DNA from: Frateuria_A sp035944355
GTDB lineage: Bacteria; Pseudomonadota; Gammaproteobacteria; Xanthomonadales; Rhodanobacteraceae
Direction: 5' to 3'
Length of the DNA: 64,000 nt
NCBI RefSeq assembly: GCF_035944355.1
Contig: NZ_DASZBH010000008.1
Location: forward strand, 186,001 to 250,000
The translations under genes and the position numbers were made by a program. Positions within the stretch are counted from its first letter, which is position 1. Every line of letters begins with the position of its first letter. Below are positions 9,409 through 19,564 of this stretch, in pieces. A model generated the notes under the pieces. It was not told the origin of the DNA. It made no database searches and saw nothing but the letters and a program-made list of their open reading frames with translations.

Positions 9409-9547
9409 CGGGGAACGGGGAACGGGGAACGGGGAACGGGGAACGGGGAACGTCAGGTTTGCGGTTTGGTGGGGGGCGTTTCTACTGGCAGGCATCTCCG
9501 GCGCTCCGCGAACCACACGTTCCCCGTTCCCTGTTCCCCGTTCCCCG
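9409..9547. repeat. Heptamer-flanked dispersed repeat element, copy 1
   Basis: Six perfect tandem copies of CGGGGAA (9409-9450) are followed by about 67 bp containing ACGTCAGGTTTGCGG, then by inverted heptamers of the TTCCCCG type (9518-9547). The arms can pair into a long stem. The element lies between the dehydrogenase stop codon and the efpL start. A second copy of the same design is at 17690-17820. Confidence 0.8.
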
Positions 9548-9548
9548 C

Positions 9549-10316
9549 TTATTTCGGCTGCAGCCGCACCGCCCCATCCAGGCGAATCGTCTCGCCATTG
9601 ATGTAGCGGTTGCCGAGGATGAACGCGACCGTCCGTGCGAACTCCTCCGGCTGGCCAAGCCGCGAGGGGAACGGGATCGAGGCGGACAGCGACTGCTGCA
9701 CGGCCTCGGGCATGCCGTCGACCATCGGCGTCCAGAAGATGCCCGGGGCGATGGTCGCCACGCGGATGCCGAAGCGGGCCAGCTCGCGCGCCATCGGCAG
9801 CGTCATGCCGACCACGCCGCCCTTGGAGGCCGAATACGCGGCCTGGCCGATCTGGCCCTCATAGGCGGCGACCGAGGCGGTGTTGACGATCACGCCGCGC
9901 TCGCCGTCCTCGCCCGGCTCGTTGGACTGCATCAGCGCCGCGCCGGCCTTGGCCACGTTGAAGCTGCCGACCAGGTTCACCATCACCGTGCCGGCGAAAT
10001 TGGACAGCGCCATCGGGCCTTCCTTGCCCAGCACCCGGCCGGAGCCCAGGATGCCGGCGCAATTCATCACCACGTTGAGCCCGCCCATCGCCTCGCGCGC
10101 GGCGGCGACGTTGGCGGTGACGCCGTCCTCGGAGGTCACGTCGGTGCGGTAGAAACGGGCGGCCTGGCCCAGCGCCTGCGCGGCGGCCTGGCCCTTCTCT
10201 TCGTTGACGTCGAACAGCGCCACCTTCGCGCCGTGCGCGACGAGGTGCTGCGCCACCGCGTGGCCGAGACCGGAGGCGCCGCCGGTGATGACGGCCTTGA
10301 CCTGATCGAGCTGCAT
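9549..10316 (-). CDS. Short-chain dehydrogenase, 3-hydroxyacyl-CoA dehydrogenase type
   Basis: The 255-residue protein is a classical SDR: cofactor motif TGGASGLG at residues 11-18, NCAG at 85-88, catalytic Ser148 and Tyr161-x3-Lys165 (YSASK). Asp36 after the second strand (ALFDVNEE) favours NAD(H). Overall sequence and length match the HSD10-like 3-hydroxyacyl-CoA dehydrogenase (type 2) group, oxidising 3-hydroxyacyl-CoAs in beta-oxidation or branched amino acid breakdown; SDR substrates are hard to predict, so the substrate is inference. The gene stands alone, with a heptamer repeat immediately after its stop codon. Confidence 0.85.
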   Translation of the reverse strand: MQLDQVKAVITGGASGLGHAVAQHLVAHGAKVALFDVNEEKGQAAAQALGQAARFYRTDVTSEDGVTANVAAAREAMGGLNVVMNCAGILGSGRVLGKEGPMALSNFAGTVMVNLVGSFNVAKAGAALMQSNEPGEDGERGVIVNTASVAAYEGQIGQAAYSASKGGVVGMTLPMARELARFGIRVATIAPGIFWTPMVDGMPEAVQQSLSASIPFPSRLGQPEEFARTVAFILGNRYINGETIRLDGAVRLQPK

Positions 10317-10462
10317 GGAAAGGTCCTTGGTATGCGGAAAACGGCAATGGTAGCGGAGGCGCCATGCGTACCGCAGGCGTGGCCTTTTACTCCCGCTCCC
10401 CAGGCGCAGTCGGGTAGAGGGCCGGGGGGAGGGAGCCGCGCGCGGCTCGTGGGCGAATCGGG

Positions 10463-11188
10463 CTAGGGCGAGAGGCCGCGCAACGCGGCGCCGTCGGCGT
10501 CCACGCGCAACACCGACCCCTGCTCGTACCAGTCGCCCAGGACGATGCGCTGCGCGTCATGCCCATCGAGCGAAAAGTCGTGGATCGCCGGCCGGTGCGT
10601 GTGGCCGTGGATCAGCCGCGTGACGCCCGCCCCGCGCATGACCTGCGCCACCGCATCAGCGTTGACGTCCATGATCGATTCCACGGTATTGCCGGTGTGC
10701 GCGCGGCTGTCGGCACGGGCCTTGGCGGCGAAGGCGCGGCGCGCCTCCAGCGGCATGGCCAGGATGTTGGCCTTCCATTCGGGCGTGCGCACCTGCCGGC
10801 GTACCGCCTGGTAGGCGACGTCGTCGGTGCACAGCGTGTCGCCATGCATCAGCAGGGTGGGGCGGCCGTACAGGTCATGGACCGCGCCGTCGTCCAGCAA
10901 GCTCAGGCCGGCGCGCCCGGCGTAATCCCGGCCGAGCAGGAAGTCGCGATTGCCGGGCATGAAGTACACCGGCAGGCCGGACTCGCGTACGGCCCGCGTG
11001 GCGCGGGCGATGCGCGCGGGCAGCGGCGCATCGTCGTCGTCGCCGATCCAAGCCTCGACCAGGTCGCCCAGGATGTACAGCGCATCGGCCTGGCGCACTT
11101 CGTCGCCGGCGAGGTAACGCTCGAACAGGTCGGTGATGTGCGGGCGGCTGTCGTCCAGGTGCAGGTCGGCGATGAACAGGCTGGCCAT
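10463..11188 (-). CDS. lpxH: UDP-2,3-diacylglucosamine diphosphatase LpxH
   Basis: The 241-residue calcineurin-like phosphoesterase has the full metal-site set: FIADLHL (Asp8, His10), GDLVEAW (Asp42), GNRD (79-82), HGD (115-117) and HGHTHRP near residue 195. This is the LpxH arrangement; it hydrolyses UDP-2,3-diacylglucosamine to lipid X and UMP at the inner membrane, the fourth step of lipid A synthesis. Its start codon overlaps the stop of the upstream cyclophilin gene by one base, so the two are probably translationally coupled. Confidence 0.95.
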   Translation of the reverse strand: MASLFIADLHLDDSRPHITDLFERYLAGDEVRQADALYILGDLVEAWIGDDDDAPLPARIARATRAVRESGLPVYFMPGNRDFLLGRDYAGRAGLSLLDDGAVHDLYGRPTLLMHGDTLCTDDVAYQAVRRQVRTPEWKANILAMPLEARRAFAAKARADSRAHTGNTVESIMDVNADAVAQVMRGAGVTRLIHGHTHRPAIHDFSLDGHDAQRIVLGDWYEQGSVLRVDADGAALRGLSP

Positions 11189-11889
11189 CAGCCGCCCTTC
11201 CTGCCGGCCGGCCTGGCGGGCTTGGCCACGCTGGCGGCCTTGGCGGGCGCCTTGGCGCTGGCGGCGGGAGCGGGCGCCTCCTCGCCGACCACGCTGGCGC
11301 TCTCGATCACCGGCAGCGGGTTGGGTACGTCGGCGGCGAACGGTCCCTGGCCGCGGGTCGGCAGGGCGGCGATCTTGTCGACCACGTCCATGCCCTGCAC
11401 TACCTTGCCGAACACCGCATAGCCCCAGGTCAGGCCGCTCTGGTTGCCGGCGTAGTCGAGCCGGCGGTTGTCGACCAGGTTGATGAAGAACTGCGCGGTG
11501 CCCGAATTGGGGTCGGCGCCGCGCGCCACCGCCACGGTGCCGCGCAGGTTGGAGAGGCCGTTGTCGGCCTCGCTGGCGATGGCCGGGTGCGTGCGCCGCG
11601 GCTGCAGGTCGCGCGTGTACAGGCCGCCCTGCACGAGGTAGCCGGGAATGGCGCGATGGAACACGGTGCCGTCGTAGAAGCCCTCGTGCACGTACTGCAG
11701 GAAGTTGGCCACGCTCTTGGGCGCCTTGTCCGGGTACAGCTCCAGCGTGATGTCGCCTACGCTGGTGTGCAGCAGCACCTTCGGGCCCGGCGCGGGCGGC
11801 GCCTGGGTGGCGGCCGGTGCGGGCGCCGCCGTCTGGGCGGACAGGCCCATTGGCACGAGAAACAGGAGGGCCAGCAGGAGTCGGTGCAT
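11188..11889 (-). CDS. Periplasmic cyclophilin-type peptidyl-prolyl isomerase
   Basis: The 233-residue protein starts with a signal peptide (MHRLLLALLFLVPMGLSAQT) followed by a Pro/Ala linker and a cyclophilin domain: VGDITLELYPDKAPKSVANF, FYDGTVFHRAIPGYLVQGG, then GTVAVARGADPNSGTAQFFI. The FHR and SGTAQFFI residues of the active site are present. It should catalyse cis-trans isomerisation of prolyl bonds in exported proteins. An Ala/Lys/Pro-rich tail of about 35 residues follows the domain. ATG 11889 is chosen over an in-frame start 30 bp upstream because the signal peptide begins here. Confidence 0.9.
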   Translation of the reverse strand: MHRLLLALLFLVPMGLSAQTAAPAPAATQAPPAPGPKVLLHTSVGDITLELYPDKAPKSVANFLQYVHEGFYDGTVFHRAIPGYLVQGGLYTRDLQPRRTHPAIASEADNGLSNLRGTVAVARGADPNSGTAQFFINLVDNRRLDYAGNQSGLTWGYAVFGKVVQGMDVVDKIAALPTRGQGPFAADVPNPLPVIESASVVGEEAPAPAASAKAPAKAASVAKPARPAGRKGG

Positions 11890-11959
11890 GCGTGCGGAGC
11901 CTGTGTGGACTGCCCGCATGATACGCGGTGCCGTCGCGCGGGCTGAAGCAAGGCCGTGG

Positions 11960-11982
11960 TTCCTCCCTTCGGCGGGGAGGAT
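11960..11982 (-). terminator. Hairpin downstream of ppx
   Basis: On the minus strand TCCTCCCC pairs with GGGAGGA across a loop of 6, starting about 5 nt after the ppx stop. There is no clear T-run, so it may be a weak terminator or an RNA-stabilising hairpin. Confidence 0.35.
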
Positions 11983-11986
11983 TCGC

Positions 11987-13501
11987 TCAGGTGCGCTGGA
12001 TATCCAGCGTCAGGCCGAGCTCGGCCATCGGCCCCTGTTCCTGCTCCAGGTCGGCTTCGGTCAGCGGATGCTGGTCGAGCCAGTGTGCGGGAATGGCCAG
12101 GCGCAGGCGTTGGCTGGTGGCGGTGAGTTTCAGCGGCGGCAGCGATTCGGCGCGGCGGCCGCGGCGGAACAGCACGGCCAGGCGCAGCAGCGCCGTGATG
12201 TGGCGGGCCAGGGTTCGGTAGCGCTGCGGCAGCACCGAGATCAGCGCCTTGGCCGGCTTGCGCCGGTGCGCCTCGACCACGGCGGCGAGCAGTTGCTGCT
12301 CCTGACGCGAGAAGCCGGCCAGATCGGCATGGCGCAGGATGTAGGCGCCGTGGTGATGGTGCTGGCTGTGCGCGATGGCCAGGCCGATCTCGTGCACGCG
12401 GGCGGCCCAGGAAAGCCACTCGCGCGCCTCCGCATCGAGCTTCCAGGGACGCACCACCTGGTCGAACAGCGCCAGCGCGGTGGACTCGACGCGGCGCGCC
12501 TGCGCGCGGTCGACGCCGTAGCGGGTGGCCAGCGCATCGACGCTGTCGGTGCGCGGGTCGCGGCCACCGGCGCGGCCGAGCAGATCCCACAGCAGGCCTT
12601 CGCGCATCGAGCTTTCGCATACGCGCATGTGAGCGATGCCCAGCGCTTCGAAAGCCGCCTCGAAGATCACCACGGCGCCGGCGAACACGGGCGCGCGCTC
12701 CTCGGTAAGCCCGGGCAGCCGCAGCAGATCCATCTGGCCCTGTTCGAGGATCGCCTCGCGCAGCTCGGCCAGCGCATCGAGGGTGACGCCGTCGTCGGTC
12801 AGGCCCATCGCCTGGACCACCGCGTCGACCGCCTTGGCGCTGCCGGAGGAGCCGTAGGCGTCCTGCCAGCCCGATTCGCGGAAATCCTCGGCGAACTGCT
12901 GCAGCAGCACGCCCACTTCGCTGCGTGCGCGGTTCCAGCGCTTGGGCGTCAGCCGGCCGCCGGGAAAGAACCGCAGGGTCGAGGCGATGCAGCCGGCCTG
13001 CACGCTCTCGGTGTGCAGCGGCGCCAGCCCGCGGCCGATGATGAACTCGGTGCTGCCGCCGCCCACGTCGATCACCAGCCGCGGTTCGCGCGACGCGGGC
13101 AGATCGTGCGCCACTCCGAGGAAGATGAGCCGACCCTCCTCGCGGCCGGAGACGATCTCCACGGGATGGCCCAGCGCCGCCTCCGCGCTGGCGAGAAAGG
13201 TGTGTGGCGAGGACAGCCGCCGCACCGTATTGGTGGCCACGGCGCGCACGTTGGCCGACGGCAGGCTTTCGATGCGCTGGCCGAAACGCGCCAGGCTGGC
13301 CAGCGCGCGGGCGCGATGGGCGGCGTCGAGGGTGCCGTCCGAGCGCAGGCCGGCGGCGAGGCGCACGGTGTCGCGCAGGCGGTCGATCACGCGCGGCTCG
13401 CCGTGCTCCATGCGCGCGACCACCATGTGGAAACTGTTCGAGCCCAGATCCACGGCCGCGATCAGCTCGCCATCCTTGATGGGTACGGGCTCGGTGATCA
13501 C
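11987..13501 (-). CDS. ppx: Exopolyphosphatase (Ppx/GppA family)
   Basis: The 504-residue protein has the ASKHA-type Ppx/GppA fold: AAVDLGSNSFHMVVAR at the N-terminus (phosphate-1 loop), EEGRLIFLGV near residue 140, and VIDVGGGSTEFI near residue 165 (phosphate-2 loop). The C-terminal HD-like domain (AARVHEIGLAIAHSQHHHHGAYI) makes it a long-form exopolyphosphatase that releases phosphate from polyphosphate chains; GppA activity on pppGpp is also possible. It follows ppk after 139 bp in the same direction, so synthesis and breakdown of polyphosphate are linked downstream of phoB-phoR. Confidence 0.92.
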   Translation of the reverse strand: MITEPVPIKDGELIAAVDLGSNSFHMVVARMEHGEPRVIDRLRDTVRLAAGLRSDGTLDAAHRARALASLARFGQRIESLPSANVRAVATNTVRRLSSPHTFLASAEAALGHPVEIVSGREEGRLIFLGVAHDLPASREPRLVIDVGGGSTEFIIGRGLAPLHTESVQAGCIASTLRFFPGGRLTPKRWNRARSEVGVLLQQFAEDFRESGWQDAYGSSGSAKAVDAVVQAMGLTDDGVTLDALAELREAILEQGQMDLLRLPGLTEERAPVFAGAVVIFEAAFEALGIAHMRVCESSMREGLLWDLLGRAGGRDPRTDSVDALATRYGVDRAQARRVESTALALFDQVVRPWKLDAEAREWLSWAARVHEIGLAIAHSQHHHHGAYILRHADLAGFSRQEQQLLAAVVEAHRRKPAKALISVLPQRYRTLARHITALLRLAVLFRRGRRAESLPPLKLTATSQRLRLAIPAHWLDQHPLTEADLEQEQGPMAELGLTLDIQRT

Positions 13502-13640
13502 GCGGGAATTCCGGCAGGGAAAGGCGGGGATTCTGCCAGGCCCGGCGACCGCGGCCGCATGCAGCGCAGGCGACGGCCGAGCGCGCGGATTTCGATCCCG
13601 GGCGCCAGGGCGGGGGCGCGGCGAGACTGCGGCCGGCGCC

Positions 13641-15737
13641 TCATCCGCAGATCTTCTCGAGCAGCGTCTGCTGCGCGCTGTGCGGCGGCTGGTCGCCGGG
13701 CGTGGCGCGGGTATAGCGGCCGTCCGCGTCCAGCAGCCAGGCCTGGGTGTTGTCGGCCAGGCCGTTGGCCAGGGTCTCGTCGAACACGCGCTGGGCCAGC
13801 GCCGGGTCGAGGATAGGGAAGGCCACCTCGATGCGTCGCATCAGGTTGCGCTCCATCCAGTCGGCGCTGGCGCAGTAGATCTCGCTCTTGCCGTCGTTGG
13901 CGAACCAGTACACGCGGCTGTGCTCCAGGAACCGCCCGACGATCGAGCGCACGCGGATGCGCTCGGAGATGCCGGGCAGGCCGGGCCTGAGCGTGCAGGC
14001 GCCGCGCACGATCAGGTCGATCTCCACGCCGGCCTGCGAAGCGCGATAGAGCGCCTCGATCACGTGCGCCTCGTTGAGCGCGTTCAGCTTGGCGACGATG
14101 CGCGCCGGCCTGCCGGCCAGCGCGTGCGCCGTCTCGCGCTCGATCTTGGCGACCACGCTCTTGTACAGCGTGAAGGGCGAATGCAGCAGGCGCTTGAGGC
14201 TGATCACCGAGCCCAGGCCCGAGAGCTGCTGGAAGACCTTGTGCAGGTCCTCGCCGATCTCGGGGTTGGAGGTCATCAGGCCGATGTCGGTGTAGAGGCG
14301 GCTGTTGGCCTGGTGGTAGTTGCCGCTGGAAAGGTGCACGTAGCGGCGCAGCAGGTCGGCCTCGCGGCGCACGATCAGCATCATCTTGGCGTGGGTCTTG
14401 TAGCCCACCACGCCGTAGACCACCTGCACGCCGGCCTCCTGCAGCCTTGTCGCCAGGCGGATGTTGGCTTCCTCGTCGAAGCGCGCGCGCAGCTCGATCA
14501 CCACGGTGACGTCCTTGCCGTTGCGCGCGGCCTCCACCAGCAGGTCGACCAGCGGGGTGTCCTCGCCGGCGCGGTAGAGCGTCTGCTTGATCGCCAGCAC
14601 GGCCGGGTCCGAGGCGGCCTGGCGCAGCAGGTCGACCACGGCGGCGAAGCTCTCGTAGGGATGGTGCAGCAGCACGTCGTGCCGGCCGATCACTTCGAAG
14701 AGGTTGGCGCCGGGGCCGATCGCCGCGGGCAGGCTGGGCACGAAACGCGGAAACTTGAGCTCGGGCCGGTCGACCTGGTCGTAGATGCCGCCGGCGCGGA
14801 TGATGTTGACCGGGCCGTCGCAGCGATAGACGTCGGTTTCGTCCAACTCGAAATTGGCCACCAGCATCGCGGTGATCGCCTTGGGGCAGTCGTTGGCGAT
14901 TTCCAGCCGCACCGGCCGCGCGTAGCCGCGCCCGAGCAGTTCCTCGCTGAGCGCATGGGCCAGGTTCTCGACCTCGGCCTCCTCCACGATCAGCTCGCTG
15001 TTGCGGGTGACGCGGAACTGGTAGGAGCCGACCACCTTGAAGCCGGCGAACATCAGATCGACGAAGGCCTGCAGCAGCTCGGCCAGGAACACGAAGTTGT
15101 CGCCGCCGCCACCCACCTCGGCCGGCAGCTTGACGATGCGCGGCAGCGAGCGCGGCGCGCGCACCAGCGCCATGTGGCCTTCGTGGCCGAACGCATCGCG
15201 GCCCTGCAGCACGACCGCGATGTTGAGCGTCTTGTTGAGGATGCGCGGAAACGGGTGCGCCGGGTCCAGCCCCAGCGGCGAAAGCACCGGCAGCACCTCG
15301 TGCTCGAAATAACCCTGCAGCCACCGCCGCTGTAGCGGAGTCCATTGCTGGCGGGTGAGGAAGCGGATGCCTTCGGCGTCCAGTTGCGGCTTGAGCTGCT
15401 CCTGCCAGGTGGCGTACTGCTCGGTGACCAGGTCCAGCGCGCGCGCGCGGATGCGGGTCAGCAGCTCGCCGGAGGACAGCCCGTCGGGCCCCGGCGCGGC
15501 CGAGCCGTACGCGTGGTGGTGCTTGAGCATCGCCACGCGCACCTCGAAGAACTCGTCGAGGTTGTTCGCCACGATGCTCAGGTAGCGCAGCCGCTCCAGC
15601 AGCGGGACCTGCGCGTCGCGCGCCATGGCGAGCACACGGAAGTTGAACTCCAGCGCGGCCAGTTCGCGGCTCAGGTACAACTCCGGCGCGGCCAGGTCGG
15701 CGATCGTGGTGGCGGGAGGCGGCAGTTTACGGGCCAT
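13641..15737 (-). CDS. ppk: Polyphosphate kinase 1
   Basis: The 698-residue protein has the four-domain Ppk1 layout: N-terminal LYLSRELAALEFNFRVLAMA, head domain with LRYLSIVANNLDEFFEVRVA, and the PLD-like catalytic half with the active-site region YVHLSSGNYHQANSRLYTDI carrying the phosphorylated His, then IDLIVRGACTLRPGLPG and VGRFLEHSRVYWF. It reversibly polymerises the ATP gamma-phosphate into polyphosphate in the cytoplasm or at the inner membrane. ATG 15737 (MARKLPPP) is taken; two in-frame ATGs up to 30 bp upstream are possible. It lies between phoR and ppx in one orientation. Confidence 0.95.
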   Translation of the reverse strand: MARKLPPPATTIADLAAPELYLSRELAALEFNFRVLAMARDAQVPLLERLRYLSIVANNLDEFFEVRVAMLKHHHAYGSAAPGPDGLSSGELLTRIRARALDLVTEQYATWQEQLKPQLDAEGIRFLTRQQWTPLQRRWLQGYFEHEVLPVLSPLGLDPAHPFPRILNKTLNIAVVLQGRDAFGHEGHMALVRAPRSLPRIVKLPAEVGGGGDNFVFLAELLQAFVDLMFAGFKVVGSYQFRVTRNSELIVEEAEVENLAHALSEELLGRGYARPVRLEIANDCPKAITAMLVANFELDETDVYRCDGPVNIIRAGGIYDQVDRPELKFPRFVPSLPAAIGPGANLFEVIGRHDVLLHHPYESFAAVVDLLRQAASDPAVLAIKQTLYRAGEDTPLVDLLVEAARNGKDVTVVIELRARFDEEANIRLATRLQEAGVQVVYGVVGYKTHAKMMLIVRREADLLRRYVHLSSGNYHQANSRLYTDIGLMTSNPEIGEDLHKVFQQLSGLGSVISLKRLLHSPFTLYKSVVAKIERETAHALAGRPARIVAKLNALNEAHVIEALYRASQAGVEIDLIVRGACTLRPGLPGISERIRVRSIVGRFLEHSRVYWFANDGKSEIYCASADWMERNLMRRIEVAFPILDPALAQRVFDETLANGLADNTQAWLLDADGRYTRATPGDQPPHSAQQTLLEKICG

Positions 15738-15803
15738 GGATCCCATTCTGGCCGATGTGGCGCGCAAGTAAACCCGCTGCGACCGGGACGGGTAGGGCGG
15801 GCT

Positions 15804-16862
<1,059 letters not shown>

Positions 16863-16928
16863 GCGTTCGATCCGGGGCAGCGGTGCGGGAAGGATGGTGC
16901 AGCCGGATGACAACGTCGAGTCGGGCCT

Positions 16929-17618
16929 TCAGACGTTGGCCGAGAAGCGATAGCCCGATCCGCGCACGGTCTGCACCATCGCATCGAGCTGCCAGGGCTC
17001 CAGCGTCTTGCGCAGGCGGCGGATGTGCACGTCGACCGTGCGTTCCTCCACGTACACGCTGCCGCCCCAGACGTGATCGAGCAACTGCGCGCGGGTGTAC
17101 ACGCGCTCGGCATGGGTCATGAAGAAGTACAGCAGGCGGTATTCGGTGGGGCCGATCGGCACCGGCTCCTCGCCGGCGAACACGCGGTGCGCCGGCCCGT
17201 CGATGCGCAGCCCGCCCAACTCCACCATGCCGCTGCCGTCGTCGCCCTGGCTGCGCCGCAGCACCGCCTTGATCCGTGCGATCAGCTCGCGGGTGGAGAA
17301 GGGTTTGACCACGTAGTCGTCGACGCCCGCCTCGAGGCCGTTGACCCGGTCCATCTCCTCGCCGCGCGCGGTGAGCATGATGATGGGAATTTCACGGCTC
17401 AGCTCTTCCTTGCGCAGCCGCCGGGCCAGGTCCAGCCCGCTCGTGCCGGGCAGCATCCAGTCCAGCAGGATCAGGTCGGGCACCTGCTCGGCGATGGCGA
17501 TCTGGGCGGCGCGGGCGTCGGCCGCCGCGACCGCCTCCATGTCGGCCTTGCGCAGGGCGAAGGCGACCATGTCGCGGATCGAGGCTTCGTCTTCGACGAT
17601 GAGGATGCGCTTGTGCAC
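16929..17618 (-). CDS. phoB: Phosphate regulon response regulator PhoB
   Basis: The 229-residue OmpR-family regulator has receiver motifs ILIVEDEASIRDMV, phosphoacceptor Asp in LILLDWMLPG, a conserved Thr in IIMLTARGEE and Lys in YVVKPFSTREL, then a winged-helix domain ending TVDVHIRRLRKTL and VQTVRGSGYRFS. Length equals that of E. coli PhoB. The start is taken as GTG 17618 (VHKRILIVEDE); a longer frame to 17681 would add unrelated residues and read through a possible operator. It should bind pho boxes when phosphorylated and activate phosphate-starvation genes, here heading a string with phoR, ppk and ppx. Confidence 0.95.
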   Translation of the reverse strand: MHKRILIVEDEASIRDMVAFALRKADMEAVAAADARAAQIAIAEQVPDLILLDWMLPGTSGLDLARRLRKEELSREIPIIMLTARGEEMDRVNGLEAGVDDYVVKPFSTRELIARIKAVLRRSQGDDGSGMVELGGLRIDGPAHRVFAGEEPVPIGPTEYRLLYFFMTHAERVYTRAQLLDHVWGGSVYVEERTVDVHIRRLRKTLEPWQLDAMVQTVRGSGYRFSANV

Positions 17619-17660
17619 GCGGTTTGCGCCTGGCCTATGACGGGCGTATTGCAATGGGGC

Positions 17661-17681
17661 AATGTTACGCGGGGATGACAC
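17661..17681 (-). promoter_or_regulatory. Degenerate pho-box candidate upstream of phoB
   Basis: The minus strand reads GTGTCATCCCCGCGTAACAT about 43 nt before the phoB start. It resembles two direct PhoB half-sites (CTGTCAT-like, 11-bp spacing), but the second half is poor. Autoregulation of phoB is known in other bacteria; assignment here is tentative. Confidence 0.25.
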
Positions 17682-17689
17682 TGGGGGGA

Positions 17690-17820
17690 GCGGGGAACGG
17701 GGACTGGGGAACGGGGAACGGGGGACGTCAGTCTTGCGGCTGCGACAGGTCGGGGGCGGTGGCCTACACCAAGGCGGCCAGCGTCAGGATGTCCGCGGCT
17801 GCACGTTCCCCGTTCCCGCC
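17690..17820. repeat. Heptamer-flanked dispersed repeat element, copy 2
   Basis: Degenerate tandem CGGGGAA/CTGGGGA units (17691-17726) are followed by GACGTCAGTCTTGCGG, a core of about 70 bp, and inverted TTCCCCG units at 17802-17820. Architecture, length and the conserved ACGTCAG core match copy 1 at 9409-9547. It abuts the stop codon of bepA and lies upstream of phoB. Confidence 0.75.
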
Positions 17821-19437
17821 CTACTGGCTTCGCCCGTCCGGGTTGTCCACGGTCTGGATCTTGCGCTTGCGCAGCTCCAGCACCAGCGGGGTGAGCTCGG
17901 CGATGCGGGCCTGGATGCGGGCCCGGGCGTAGTAGTCGAGGTCTTCGCGCTTGAGCAGGCGCTTCAACTGCTCCATGGCATCGAACGGACGGCCGGACAG
18001 GTAACTGGCATCGGCATAGGCCTCGCCGGCGCGGGCGTGGTCGCCGGCCTTGTCGCTGGCGCGGGCATAGCTCATATAGACGTCCGGTTCGTCGGCGTCG
18101 TCCAGCAGGGGGCGCAACAGGGATGCGGCGGCGGTGGCCTGGGCGGTGTCCCCGCCGGCGATCAGCGCCTTGGCGTAGGCCAGTGCTACCGCGCGGTTGC
18201 GCGGCGAGCGCGCGTTGAGGCGCGCGTAGCGGGCGAGCGCGTCGGCGCGCTGGCCGGCCTGCAACTGCGCATCCGCCATCGCCAGTCCGAGCGCGAGGCT
18301 GTCCGGATGCGCGGCCAGCAGCGGCTCGAGCTGCCCGATCGCCTGCGTGCCGGAGCCGGCTCGGGTGAGCGCCAGCGCGTAACCGTAGCGATTGGCCGGC
18401 GTGTCGAAGCCGGGCATCTTGAAGCTGGCGCCGTAGTACTGGACCAGCTTCGGGGCGTCGCCGGCCAGTACGCGGGTGCGCTCGCGCATCAGCGCGTAGG
18501 TGTCCAGGCCGCTCCTGGGCGCGGCGATGGAGAGCGCGGTGGGGTCCTTCACGTAGGCGATCGGCGCGGTGGTCTTTTCCCATTGGCTGCGCACCAGGGT
18601 AGAGCCGCTCGGGCGCAGCTTCTGCTGGGCGACGAGGGCGCCGGCGCGCGACTTGGCGTCGCTGATGCGCGAGAGCGTCACCGGATGGGTCTGCAGCAGT
18701 TCGGGCAGGTCGGTGCCGCCGGCGCCGGCGCGCAGCGTGTCCTGCATGCGCTCGAAGAAGCTGGCCATGGCGGTGGGGTCGAAGCCGGCGTTGGCCAGCG
18801 TCTGGATACCCACGCGGTCGGCCTCGATCTCGTCCTTGCGGGTGAAGTTGATCGACTTCTGCGCGATCAGGCCCTGGCCGGCCGCCAGCACCGCCATCGG
18901 CGAATCGCCGCTGTGCGAGCCGGCGCCCGCGGCGATCGCGCCCAGCAGCACCAGCGCCATCAGCGGGGCGTCCTTTTTTGAATCCTCGAAGGCGCGCTGC
19001 AGATGGTTCTGCGTGATGTGGCCGATCTCGTGGGCGATCACGCCGGCCAGTTCGCTTTCGCTGCGGGTGATCGCGATCAGGCCGGAGTTCACCGCGATGT
19101 AGCCGCCCGGCGCGGCGAAAGCGTTGATCTCCGGGTCCTTCACGATGACGAAGGTGAAACGGTCCTTGGGCTTGTCGCTGCCGGCCACCAGCCGATAGCC
19201 CAGGTCATTGAGGTAGTCGTCCAGCAGCGGGTCGTCCACCACCATGTCCAGCGAGCGCATCTGGCGCAGCATGGCGGCGCCGTAGTCCCTGGCGTCCTGC
19301 GGCGAGATCAGCGAGTCGGCCGAGCTGCCCAGGTCGGGCAGGCGGATGTCCTCCTGCGCACCGGCGCCAAAGGCGAGGCAGGCGGTGATCAGCGCGGTCA
19401 GCAGGCGGGGGGCGAAGCGTCGTGGTGCCATGGCCAT
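17821..19437 (-). CDS. bepA: M48 metalloprotease of the BepA family with TPR region
   Basis: The 538-residue protein has a signal peptide (MAMAPRRFAPRLLTALITACLAFGAGAQ), an M48 zinc protease domain with H136-E-I-G-H140 and a downstream EIEADRVG supplying the third ligand, and a C-terminal half of TPR-like helices (about residues 300-530). BepA is a periplasmic protease and chaperone that promotes LptD and BAM-dependent outer membrane protein assembly and degrades stalled substrates. The C-terminus is somewhat longer than the E. coli protein. ATG 19437 is chosen because the signal peptide starts there; upstream in-frame sequence has no secretion features. Confidence 0.9.
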   Translation of the reverse strand: MAMAPRRFAPRLLTALITACLAFGAGAQEDIRLPDLGSSADSLISPQDARDYGAAMLRQMRSLDMVVDDPLLDDYLNDLGYRLVAGSDKPKDRFTFVIVKDPEINAFAAPGGYIAVNSGLIAITRSESELAGVIAHEIGHITQNHLQRAFEDSKKDAPLMALVLLGAIAAGAGSHSGDSPMAVLAAGQGLIAQKSINFTRKDEIEADRVGIQTLANAGFDPTAMASFFERMQDTLRAGAGGTDLPELLQTHPVTLSRISDAKSRAGALVAQQKLRPSGSTLVRSQWEKTTAPIAYVKDPTALSIAAPRSGLDTYALMRERTRVLAGDAPKLVQYYGASFKMPGFDTPANRYGYALALTRAGSGTQAIGQLEPLLAAHPDSLALGLAMADAQLQAGQRADALARYARLNARSPRNRAVALAYAKALIAGGDTAQATAAASLLRPLLDDADEPDVYMSYARASDKAGDHARAGEAYADASYLSGRPFDAMEQLKRLLKREDLDYYARARIQARIAELTPLVLELRKRKIQTVDNPDGRSQ

Positions 19438-19564
19438 AGGTGGGCGACAATACATCAACTCAAAGACCACCCGCGGCGGCGTCGGTTCATTGTCCGTTGG
19501 CTTGCAATCGGCGCCGCGCGCCCCATCTGGTGTGGTCAGTTTTCCAGTTGCCGGAGCATCCGCA

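Noticed and set aside
11705..15335. Long plus-strand open frames opposite ppx and ppk
   Set aside because: They mirror well-conserved enzymes on the minus strand and show composition typical of shadow frames in GC-rich DNA.
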